A stretch of 64,000 nt of DNA from Vreelandella sp042466685 (GTDB lineage: Bacteria; Pseudomonadota; Gammaproteobacteria; Pseudomonadales; Halomonadaceae). The notes beneath the pieces were generated by a model. That model made no database searches. It saw only the letters and a list, made by a program, of their open reading frames with translations, and was not told the DNA's origin. Location of the stretch: positions 3,658,001 to 3,722,000 of the forward strand of contig NZ_CP170448.1 in NCBI RefSeq assembly GCF_042466685.1. The letters are read 5' to 3'. This document shows, piece by piece, positions 41,719-50,700 of this stretch. The translations under genes were made by a program, and so were the position numbers. The first letter of the stretch is position 1; each line of letters starts with the position of its first letter.

Positions 41719-42381
41719 CTAAGCAGCCTGTGCCATAACGCGCTGCAGGCGCATATACAGCAGTGCGCTGGCGGTGGCCTCGCCCAGTACGCTTTGCACG
41801 CCCATGGCGGGTACCTGCCAGCATGCCAACGCCTGGGTGAAGCTGCTGGGCGCTTCTACCTGGGGATGCAGTCGCCGCAGTTGGCGCTGATGCAGTCTCG
41901 CCACATCAACCTGGGCATTGGGCAGGGCAAAATTTAGCCGCTTGGTCAGTAGTGTATTCAACGCCCCAATACGCTGCTCCAACTGCCAGCCCACTATGGG
42001 TCGATTGCCGATAAATTCCACTAACGCGCTCAAGTTAGCGCTGCTTGTCGGCTGCACCTCCCCGGCCTCGCACAGCAAATGATGACGGCGCAGCGCGGCA
42101 CTTTCGGGCAGTTTTGTATTGCCTAACGTCATCACAAAAGCGCGGCTGGTTCGTACCTGCTGCTGGCTCAGCGCCACCGCGGCCAAACTGATCACCGGCG
42201 ATGACGACGTGGGCGTTGTCGTACAGGCGAGTGCTACCAACTCCTCGCCCATATAGGGTTGAAACAGCCAGGCATAGGGAGAATCAGCACAACGCCGACG
42301 ATCACTTTCGCGGCGCAACAAGGTGCGCAATGAACCGCTAAATAGCGCTACGTGTCGATCTAACAGCCGCATTCCGCTCAC
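41719..42381 (-). CDS. DnaQ-fold (3'-5' exonuclease-like) protein with all catalytic positions substituted
   Basis: 220 residues. Its position behind a DUF294 gene, and patterns such as LVALACTTT...ISLAAVAL, FIGNRPIVGWQLEQRIGALNTLL and LGEATASALLYMRL, align by eye with the DEDDh exonuclease motifs. The metal-binding residues appear replaced: Ala52 and Thr54 for the DxE pair, Arg137 for the second Asp, Gln196 for the His and Glu201 for the last Asp. It is therefore probably an inactive or regulatory relative. It overlaps the DUF294 gene by 4 bp (GTGA), so translation is likely coupled. The homology call is by eye and moderate. Confidence 0.6.
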   Translation of the reverse strand: MSGMRLLDRHVALFSGSLRTLLRRESDRRRCADSPYAWLFQPYMGEELVALACTTTPTSSSPVISLAAVALSQQQVRTSRAFVMTLGNTKLPESAALRRHHLLCEAGEVQPTSSANLSALVEFIGNRPIVGWQLEQRIGALNTLLTKRLNFALPNAQVDVARLHQRQLRRLHPQVEAPSSFTQALACWQVPAMGVQSVLGEATASALLYMRLQRVMAQAA

Positions 42382-44222
42382 GAATACTCCAAATGATAAC
42401 GATGGGAAAGCCGCTGCTTAAAGTCTTTGACAATATGCATCGCTTCGCGCAGAAGATCGCGCTCCAGGGAAGAGAGGTTTTGCACGACAACGCGGTTAGC
42501 GCGACTGCCGTTTTGGGGGTTAGCTTCTTTTGTGTCCGAAGACGTTTCCAATGCGCTTAGCTGCTGTTTAAGACGCAGCTCGGAAAACAGCGCCAACGCC
42601 TCCCCCAGATCCTCAGCAAAACGACGATCCAGGCGACCATCGGCCGCTAGTGCATCCAGGCGGTCAAAGGTTGAGGTGGCTTTAATCCGCCGTTCAAGCG
42701 CCATGGTGCGCACACCGTGAACAATCGGAAAGATGCCGCCTTTCTTAATATCGATACCGTGCTGGGGCTTTTTCAGCGAGCCAAACAGCGTCAGCGGGGT
42801 CGAGAAACGCAGCGCCGTGCGGGCGAAATAGGAGAGCAGTAGTTCATCGCTCGAACAGCGTTCAAACAGCTCATCACGTACGCTTTCAAGCAGGCTTGGG
42901 TTACCCGCCACCGCGTGGGCATCGAGCATAATCGCCAGCTTCATCAGGCTGTCGCCATCCCGCTCCCTGGCCCACTTGGCAATATTGCCCTTCCACTGCG
43001 ATACCGTCGCCACCCACTCAGGGTTCGACACCATAATATTGCCGGGACACGGCGGATAGCCCAGCTGAATCAGCGTATCGGTGAGCGTCTGCATATGGCT
43101 TTCAAGGTCAGGCCACTGGGCTTCATCGGCCAGGATCAAGCCGTTATCCTGATCCGTTTTGAGAATCTGCTCACCGCGCCCTTCGCTACCCATTACCATC
43201 ATGCAGCTCTGCTCCTGATAACGCTCAGCAGTGGTGAACTCCCAGGCTTTACTTATGATACGGCCGTTGAGTGCAGCGAGCAGATCCATCGCAAAGCGCA
43301 GCTTAACGCCCTGGGCCATCAGCGCTTTGACCAGTTCCGGCGTACGCTGACTGGCCGCCGAAAGCGCCTCTAAACTGCTTGCTTGCTCTACCTGCAGGCT
43401 CACCACATAGCTGCGACTTGAGAAGAAGCTAAGCACATCGGTGAGCTCGACCACGCCCTTTAAGGCGTTTTGCTCCATCACGACTACACGTGCCACTTTA
43501 TGGCGGGTCATTAGTACCAATACTTCAAATAAGTACTGATCCGGCGCGGCGGTCACCAAGTTGAAGTGGGCGACTTCATCCACTGCTGACGTTACTGCGC
43601 TGCCTTTCAACACTAATGCGTTGAGCAGATCGGTTTTGGTTACCATGCCCAGCCTGTCCTGGGTCTCCACCAGCAGGCTGTCGGCATGGCTCTCATTGAG
43701 CTGTTTTACCGCGCTGGCAATATCGGTCGCCGCCGCCATCAGCAGCGGCTCGCGCATACACTCACTCACCTTGGCCAGCATAAAGCCCGCCATGGTGACG
43801 CCTCCCTCGGCACGCTTTTCGGTCAGCAGGCGAGCCTTATGGGTCAGCGACTGGCGAAAGAAATTACTAAAATCGGGATAGTGGCGGCACAACTGCTGAA
43901 ACAGTGCCTTGGGCAGGAGATAACACAGGCACTCCTGCTCAGCCTTAAACCGATAACGGCTTTTACCGTTGAGAATGCTGATCGCGCCAAACAGATCCCC
44001 CGCCGTGTAGTGGCCAATACGTGAGGTGGACGAGGGTAGCGTTGGGTCGATTTCAGCCACTTCGCCTTTATGAATCAGAAAGACAAACTCCCCCGCTTGG
44101 CCAGTCTCTAAAATGATTTCGTCACGATCAAAATAGGCAAGGTCAATGCCACGGCGAATGTGATCACGCCCCTCATCGTCAAGAAGCGTAAACGGCAGCT
44201 GGGATAGATCCACATCGACCAT
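42378..44222 (-). CDS. cNMP-binding/CBS/DUF294 nucleotidyltransferase-type signalling protein
   Basis: 614 residues in four parts: a cyclic-nucleotide-binding fold (about 10-130, GEFVFLIHKGEVAEID), two CBS repeats (about 150-270), a DUF294 nucleotidyltransferase core with MGSEGRGEQ (344-352) and the D-x-D pair Asp357/Asp359 (TDQDNGLI), and a C-terminal substrate-binding helical domain. Such proteins resemble GlnD-type uridylyltransferases, but their target is unknown. Related genes are often linked to a 3'-5' exonuclease-like gene and to acetate permease/CrbS clusters, as here. Start ATG 44222 with GAGG upstream. Confidence 0.88.
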   Translation of the reverse strand: MVDVDLSQLPFTLLDDEGRDHIRRGIDLAYFDRDEIILETGQAGEFVFLIHKGEVAEIDPTLPSSTSRIGHYTAGDLFGAISILNGKSRYRFKAEQECLCYLLPKALFQQLCRHYPDFSNFFRQSLTHKARLLTEKRAEGGVTMAGFMLAKVSECMREPLLMAAATDIASAVKQLNESHADSLLVETQDRLGMVTKTDLLNALVLKGSAVTSAVDEVAHFNLVTAAPDQYLFEVLVLMTRHKVARVVVMEQNALKGVVELTDVLSFFSSRSYVVSLQVEQASSLEALSAASQRTPELVKALMAQGVKLRFAMDLLAALNGRIISKAWEFTTAERYQEQSCMMVMGSEGRGEQILKTDQDNGLILADEAQWPDLESHMQTLTDTLIQLGYPPCPGNIMVSNPEWVATVSQWKGNIAKWARERDGDSLMKLAIMLDAHAVAGNPSLLESVRDELFERCSSDELLLSYFARTALRFSTPLTLFGSLKKPQHGIDIKKGGIFPIVHGVRTMALERRIKATSTFDRLDALAADGRLDRRFAEDLGEALALFSELRLKQQLSALETSSDTKEANPQNGSRANRVVVQNLSSLERDLLREAMHIVKDFKQRLSHRYHLEYS

Positions 44223-44904
44223 GGGGTTTAACCTCGTTCAACTAAAGGCGAACTAAAGAGTATGTAAGTCTTATTAAAAATGGCTCTTCGTGATACTGAT
44301 TCATATCGAAGGCGTCACTCCAGCGCTTCCTAATAGCTTATCGGTTATTATATGAAGGTGGCTGTACGGGTATAAAGGATTCACTTCCCAAGTAGCAAGT
44401 AGAACGTTGTTATACCTTTAGCTATCACGCTAAAGTCGAAGCGACTTTTGATACACGACCAAAGTATCGGCTTTTGCTAACCATGCTTCACGCGAAACTC
44501 AATACATCTATTTAAAGTAGCCAACAACGGCTTTAATTTGCTTACTAGACTATCGTCCCATAGCTCTGAAAACGCCTTCGAATTTCGCTTAAAAAGTGCT
44601 TAAATACTCATATTTTCAACAGCATGCATTGAATCAATAGCTATTTCGATGTTTATTGATACCAAAGTCTGGGATTTATTTTTTGACGTTTATTGCCCAG
44701 TATTAACAATGAGTCATGCAGGGTAATCGCACGTCACTAACTAACTCGACATTTCATATCGAATAATAAGGTGACGTGCCAACAGGAACTGACTCACCAC
44801 TCCTAACGATTGAGTGGCTTTAGACGTGCGATTGCCCTGATGGGTCACACGCTATTCCTCGTGAACTTTCCCAACCTTAAAAATCACAAGTGGAGAGCAA
44901 CACA
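44223..44904. other. Long intergenic region upstream of the DUF4212/acetate-symporter genes
   Basis: 682 bp with no credible coding frame, AT-rich in the middle. The 3' third contains competing inverted repeats (44719-44839, listed separately). The remainder, including possible promoters for both divergent transcripts, shows nothing I can assign. Confidence 0.6.
44719..44839 (+). promoter_or_regulatory. Competing inverted repeats in the leader of the symporter operon
   Basis: Arm A (CAGGGTAATCGCACGTC, 44719-44735) can pair at 16 of 17 positions with 44823-44839. Its 3' part (GCACGTCAC, 44729-44737) can instead pair perfectly with GTGACGTGC at 44771-44779. A separate small hairpin, CCACTC-N9-GAGTGG (44797-44817), ends in CTTT. 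The two pairings of arm A exclude each other, as in an attenuator or two-state leader. It ends 65 bp before the DUF4212 start. Function is inferred only. Confidence 0.4.
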
Positions 44905-45165
44905 ATGGCAGACGACAAAACCAATGCTGCTGAATACTGGAAAGCAAACGTCCGCTTAATTTTCGGATGCCTGGCCGTTTGGGCATTTGTTTCTTACGGA
45001 TGCGCTATCCTCTTTCGCCCGCTGCTCGCCGGTATCCCGGTTGGCGGCACTGACCTTGGCTTCTGGTTTGCACAACAGGGCTCAATCCTAACGTTTATCG
45101 TGCTGATCTTCTTCTACGCCTGGAAGATGAATAAGCTCGATCAAAAATTTGGCCTTGGGGAGTAA
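44905..45165 (+). CDS. DUF4212 protein, small subunit of the sodium:solute symporter
   Basis: 86 residues from the ATG at 44905 (GGAG 11 nt upstream); the longer frame from 44890 lacks a ribosome site. AAEYWKANVRLIFGCLAVWAFVSYG opens with the YWxxN motif of the family, and two membrane helices are present, the second FWFAQQGSILTFIVLIFFYAWKM. Members are always encoded just before an SSS-family symporter, as here (6-bp gap). Confidence 0.92.
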   Translation: MADDKTNAAEYWKANVRLIFGCLAVWAFVSYGCAILFRPLLAGIPVGGTDLGFWFAQQGSILTFIVLIFFYAWKMNKLDQKFGLGE

Positions 45166-45171
45166 GCCGGT

Positions 45172-46953
45172 ATGAGCCAGTTTGCAATTAACTTACTGTT
45201 CGTCGGCGCCTCCTTTGCCTTATATATAGGCATTGCGATCTGGGCGCGCGCCGGCTCAACGAAAGACTTCTATGTCGCAGGTGGTGGGGTACACCCTATC
45301 ACTAACGGTATGGCCACCGCGGCGGACTGGATGTCAGCAGCGTCGTTTATTTCCATGGCGGGTTTGCTGGCCTCTGGAGGCTACGCCAACTCCACTTTCC
45401 TGATGGGTTGGACCGGTGGCTACGTTATCCTGGCGATGCTATTAGCCCCTTACCTGCGTAAGTTTGGTAAGTTCACCGTGCCTGACTTCATCGGTGACCG
45501 CTTCTACAGCAACACCGCTCGCCTCGTTGCGATCGTGTGCTTGATTGTGGCGTCGGTTACCTACGTTATCGGTCAAATGACCGGTGCGGGCGTGGCGTTC
45601 TCGCGCTTCCTTGAAGTCAGCAACACCTGGGGAATCTGGTTAGCCGCGCTGATCGTTTTCCTCTACGCCGTATTTGGTGGCATGAAAGGCATTACCTACA
45701 CACAGGTAGCTCAGTACATCGTTCTCATCATCGCTTACACCATTCCTGCGGTGTTTATTGCCTTCCAATTGACCGGCAACCCGATTCCGATGTTCGGTAT
45801 GTTCAGTACACATACTGAATCCGGTATTCCGCTGTTGGCTAAATTGGATGACGTGGTGAGCGCACTGGGCTTCCGCGACTACACGGCGGATGTGGACAAC
45901 AAGCTCAACATGGTGCTGTTCACCCTGTCGCTGATGGTCGGTACTGCCGGTCTACCCCACGTTATCATTCGCTTCTTCACGGTACCGAAAGTCGCCGATG
46001 CGCGTTGGTCTGCCGGTTGGGCACTGGTGTTCATCGCCTTGCTCTACCTAACCGCACCCGCCGTTGGTTCGATGGCACGCTTGAACCTGGCAACCACTGT
46101 CTACCCAGAGATGGCGGGACAAGTCGAGAACTACGAAGAGGCTGCGCTAAACCCGATTCTCTACGAAGAGCGCCCAGACTGGGTTCGTACATGGGAAGAG
46201 ACGGGCCTGATCAGCTTCAATGATCTCAACAACGACGGCCGTATCCAGATGTATAATGATGCTGCCGACTACTCTGATCGTGGCTGGGAAGGCAACGAAC
46301 TGACCGTTAATAACGATATCCTGGTACTCGCCAACCCGGAGATTGCCAATCTTCCTGGCTGGGTTATTGGTTTGATCGCAGCCGGTGGTATTGCGGCGGC
46401 ACTGTCTACCGCAGCTGGCTTGCTGTTGGCAATCTCTTCCGCGATCAGCCACGATTTGATTAAAACCATGATCAACCCCAAGATCACCGAAAAAGGCGAG
46501 ATGTTGGCAGCACGAATCTCCATGGGTGGCGCGATACTACTGGCCACCTACCTGGGGCTTAATCCGCCAGGGTTTGCGGCACAAACGGTGGCGTTGGCCT
46601 TTGGTATCGCCGGTGCGTCGCTCTTCCCAGCACTGATGATGGGTATCTTCTCCAAGCGGATGAACAACTCAGGTGCGATTGCCGGTATGTTGGCAGGCTT
46701 GATTTGTACGCTGCTGTACATCTTCACTTACCTGGGCTGGTTCTTTATTCCCGATACCAACACGCTGGCCAACACGCCGGATAACTGGATCTTCGGTATT
46801 TCGCCGCTCTCCTTCGGTGCCGTAGGCGCGATGATCAACTTCGCCGTTGCCTTCGCGGTCTCCAGAGTGACCGCTGCACCGCCGCAGGAAATTCAGGATC
46901 TGGTGGAAAGCGTTCGCTACCCGAAAGGTGCTGGTATGGCGATCGACCATTAA
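45172..46953 (+). CDS. Sodium:solute symporter, VC2705/ActP-like (probably acetate)
   Basis: 593 residues, about 13-14 membrane helices, SSS (SLC5) family. ADWMSAASFISMAGLLASGGY, RKFGKFTVPDFIGDRFYSNTAR and GLPHVIIRFFTVP are typical of the acetate/pyruvate-type permeases. A 70-residue polar insert around residues 300-390 contains LNNDGRIQMYNDA. It is encoded with its DUF4212 partner and upstream of crbS; acetate or another short carboxylate is the likely substrate. Confidence 0.9.
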   Translation: MSQFAINLLFVGASFALYIGIAIWARAGSTKDFYVAGGGVHPITNGMATAADWMSAASFISMAGLLASGGYANSTFLMGWTGGYVILAMLLAPYLRKFGKFTVPDFIGDRFYSNTARLVAIVCLIVASVTYVIGQMTGAGVAFSRFLEVSNTWGIWLAALIVFLYAVFGGMKGITYTQVAQYIVLIIAYTIPAVFIAFQLTGNPIPMFGMFSTHTESGIPLLAKLDDVVSALGFRDYTADVDNKLNMVLFTLSLMVGTAGLPHVIIRFFTVPKVADARWSAGWALVFIALLYLTAPAVGSMARLNLATTVYPEMAGQVENYEEAALNPILYEERPDWVRTWEETGLISFNDLNNDGRIQMYNDAADYSDRGWEGNELTVNNDILVLANPEIANLPGWVIGLIAAGGIAAALSTAAGLLLAISSAISHDLIKTMINPKITEKGEMLAARISMGGAILLATYLGLNPPGFAAQTVALAFGIAGASLFPALMMGIFSKRMNNSGAIAGMLAGLICTLLYIFTYLGWFFIPDTNTLANTPDNWIFGISPLSFGAVGAMINFAVAFAVSRVTAAPPQEIQDLVESVRYPKGAGMAIDH

Positions 46954-47012
46954 GTCATAATCTATCCGGGCGGCTTATCGCACTGTTGTGATGTCGCTTA
47001 GGAGTGACCTTA

Positions 47013-47047
47013 CCATCGGGCTTCCTTAGGGAGGCCCGATGGCTTTT
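47013..47047 (+). terminator. Terminator after the acetate-type symporter gene
   Basis: CCATCGGGC pairs with GCCCGATGG, with extra inner pairing, followed by CTTTTATAG. It lies 60 bp after the symporter stop codon. Confidence 0.8.
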
Positions 47048-47087
47048 ATAGATAGCTTTTATAAACGGCTTTTTGAAAGGATATTTT

Positions 47088-47597
47088 ATGATATGGCATT
47101 TGATCGCCGCCGTTTTTGCAGGCCTGGCAGCCGCCGGGATTGGCCTGACACTGCGCGCTTTAAGCGGCAAACGTTTGCCCAAGTGGATAGTACCGGTGTG
47201 TGGCGGGCTGGGCATGCTGGGTTATCAAATCCAGGTTGAGTACAGCTGGTTTGAGCATAAGCAGGCGCAGCTTCCTGAGACTGCTACAGTCATTTCCACC
47301 GAAAGCAGCACAGCGGTCTGGCGCCCATGGACCTTTGCCATTCCCATGACCACCAAGTTCAGCATGATCGATAGTGACAATATCCGCATGAGCGAGCAGG
47401 ATGGCGCCCGCCTGGCAGAATTTATCCTCTATCAGTTTGAACGCCACCACACCGATATTTTGATCACCCAGCCCTACTTACTCAATTGTGATAACCGCGA
47501 GTTGGTACCGCTGGATGAAGATACCCGCGAACCCATTCTGGAAGAGATTCGCACCCTGCGTGAAACGTCACCGCTGCTCAACAACGTTTGCGCATAG
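47088..47597 (+). CDS. Hypothetical membrane-anchored protein between the symporter and crbS
   Basis: 169 residues from the ATG at 47088 (AAAGGA 6 nt upstream; an in-frame TTG lies at 47073). Two N-terminal hydrophobic segments (MIWHLIAAVFAGLAAAGIGL and WIVPVCGGLGMLGYQI) are followed by a soluble domain with YSWFEHKQAQLP, WRPWTFAIPMTTKFSMID and a C-terminal LLNCDNRELVPL. I recognise no domain. Its position between an ActP-like transporter and its sensor kinase suggests a link to that module, but nothing in the sequence states a function. Confidence 0.8.
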   Translation: MIWHLIAAVFAGLAAAGIGLTLRALSGKRLPKWIVPVCGGLGMLGYQIQVEYSWFEHKQAQLPETATVISTESSTAVWRPWTFAIPMTTKFSMIDSDNIRMSEQDGARLAEFILYQFERHHTDILITQPYLLNCDNRELVPLDEDTREPILEEIRTLRETSPLLNNVCA

Positions 47598-47736
47598 CCA
47601 AATCAATAGATAAAAAAAGCCAGTGATATAAACAAGCCAAGGGAATGGTCGTATAGACCCCTCCATTTCGCCTAGAATAAAGCCTTTTTTATTAGTGAAC
47701 GATTAGCGGGTCGCAAACTCTGGCGGGGAGAAAGGC

Positions 47737-50700
47737 ATGTTTCACGGCGGGCTACTGGTAGCGGTTTCGTTACTCTACATTGCCGTTCTATTCGGCATCG
47801 CTTGGTACGGTGACCGCCGCGCGCGTACCCATGGCGCTACCCGTCGCCGTCCGATCATCTATAGCCTGGCGCTGGCTATTTACTGCACCTCGTGGACGTT
47901 TTACGGCGCAGTTGGCCAAGCGGCGACCGCGGGCTGGTCATTTGCGAGCATCTTCGTCGGGCCGATTTTGACGTTTCTGCTCTTCTGGCCGGTGCTGGCC
48001 AAAATGATCCGCGTCGCCAAGCATCAAAACGTTACCTCCATAGCCGATTTTATTGCCTCCCGTTACGGCAAGACCCAGTCGCTGGCCGCCTTTGCCAGCC
48101 TGGTCGCACTCGTCGGTACCCTGCCCTACATTGCGCTACAGCTAAAAGCGGTATCCACCACTTTTAGCGTACTCACCGATGCCACCGATGTGACCCATAC
48201 GCCGCTATTTGGCGATACGGCCTTCTATGTGGCCATTGTGATGGCAATTTTCGCGATTCTCTTCGGCACTCGCCACACCGATGCCACCGAACACCACGAA
48301 GGCTTAATCCACGCCGTGGCGTTCGAATCGCTGGTCAAGCTGCTGGCCTTCGTCGTACTCGGCGCCTTTGTCACCTGGGGCATGTTCGATGGCCTGGGTG
48401 AGCTGATGGGGCATGCCGAAAGCCAGCTCGAACTCCAGCGCCAGTTGGCCAACCAGGATTTTGGCCAGAGTTTCTGGGCACAAACGCTGCTGGCGATGCT
48501 GGCGATTCTGTGCCTGCCCCGCCAGTTCCATGTGGCGGTGGTGGAGAATATTCACCCTGACGATGCCACGAAAGCCCGCTGGCTGTTCCCGCTCTACCTA
48601 CTGGCCATCGCCTTTTTTGTGGTACCGCTTGCCGCCGCTGGTCTGCTGCTATTTTCCGAAAGCGGCGTAGAGCCCGACACCTACGTGTTAGCGCTATCAA
48701 TGGCCTCAGGCCATCAGTGGTTAACCCTGCTTACCTTTATCGGTGGTTTCTCGGCGGCAACGGGCATGGTGATTGTTGCCGCCGTAGCGGTGTCGATCAT
48801 GATCTCCAACGAAATCGTGATCCCGGCGCTATTCCGGCTGCGCTGGTTTGATACCAAGGCGCGGGATTATGGTCGTTTGGTGCTGCGCGCACGGCGCTTA
48901 ACCATCGTTGCCGTCCTGGCCATGGCCTACGGCTTCTACCAGTTGATTGCCGAATTCACCTCGCTGGCCTCGATTGGCATGCTCTCGTTCGCCGCCGCCG
49001 CCCAGTTCGCCCCAGCGCTGATTGGCGGGCTCTACTGGAAGCGCGGTAACCGGCTTGGGGTGATTGTCGGTATGAATGCGGGCTTCGCCATTTGGGCCTA
49101 TAGCCTGCTGATGCCGGCGATGATCAACGCGGGCGTACTGCCCTCTGTTTGGCTTGACGGTGGCCCGCTGGGGCTTAACTGGCTATCGCCCACGACGCTG
49201 TTCGGACTCAATTTGGGCGACAGCTTTACTCACGGTGTCATGCTGTCTCTCGGGGTTAACCTCTTCTGCTACATTTTTGTTTCCCAGGTCACTTCGCAGC
49301 GGGTGGTGGAGCGCATTCAGGCCTCGCTGTTTGTCGATAGCGTGGAGACACGTCAAACCTCGGTTAACCGCCCCTGGACCGGGGCGACCACCGTTGGCGA
49401 TTTAAAAGTCCTCTGTGAACGTTTTCTAGGCGCGGGTCAGGTAGACCGCGCCTTTGAAGACTACGCCCGGCGAGTGGGTAAACCGCTGGATGACGGCACC
49501 CGTGCCTCAATCGATATCATCCAGTTCACCGAGCGCTTTCTGGCCTCAGTGCTGGGCGCTTCATCGGCACGTATCGTGGTTAACTCGGCGCTTCAAGGGC
49601 GCGGCATCGGCATCTCGGATGTGATTTCGATTGTCGATGAGGCTTCACAGGTGCTGGAGTTCAACCGAGCGCTGCTCCAGGCCACCATCGAGAATATTAA
49701 TCAGGGTATCAGCGTGGTCGATCAGAACCTGCGCCTGGTGGTCTGGAACCAGCGCTATCTGGAACTGTTCCGCTTCCCTGACCACCTGATTCGCGTCGGT
49801 GCGCCCATTGATCGCATTTTTCGCTACAACGCTCACAACGGTGAGTATGGCCCGGGTGACCCGGAAGAGCACGTGCAACTGCTGCTCGATAATATCCGCG
49901 AAGGCCAACCCCACCGCTACGTGCGCTACCGCCAGGATGGCAGCGTGCTAGAGGTACAGGGCAATCCCATGCCCGGCGGCGGCTTTGTGTATACCTATCA
50001 GGACATTACCCAACAGAAGCGCATCGAAGAGGCGCTGATCCGCTCGGAAAACAATATCCGTATCTACACCGACAACGTGCCCGCGCTGATTGCTTACTTC
50101 GATAAAGAGTGCCGTTACCTATTTACCAACCGCGCCTACGAGCAGGCGTTCAATATTGACCGCAACGCGGTGATTGGTCGCCGCTTTGAAGACGTGCTGC
50201 CGATAAAACAGGCAGAGGAGCGTGCCCCCTGGGTGAACCGCGCGCTTAACGGTGAGCGAGTCAGCTTTGAAGTCTCGCTGCGAGTCAACGAGGCCATGCG
50301 CTATATGCTGGTCACTTACACGCCGCACTTTGGTGACAGCCAAGCAATTCTAGGCTTCTTTGCGCTCTACCAGGATATTACCGAGCGCCGCCAGGCAGAG
50401 ATTGCCCTAAAAGAGACTAACGAAACCCTTGAGGAGCGTGTACGCGAACGCACCCAGGCACTCTCTGAAGCCAACGCAGCGCTGCGCCAGGAGAACCGGG
50501 TACGTGCCGAGGCGGAGCTTGCGCTGCGCCAGGCTAAGCAGTTGGCGGAAGATGCCAACGCCTCGAAGACGCGCTTTTTGGCCGCGGCCAGCCACGACTT
50601 GCTGCAACCCCTGAACGCAGCGCGGCTATTTACCTCTGCGCTGATGCAGAACGTGACCACCACCGATACTCAACGCATCGTTGGCCATATCGACAACTCG

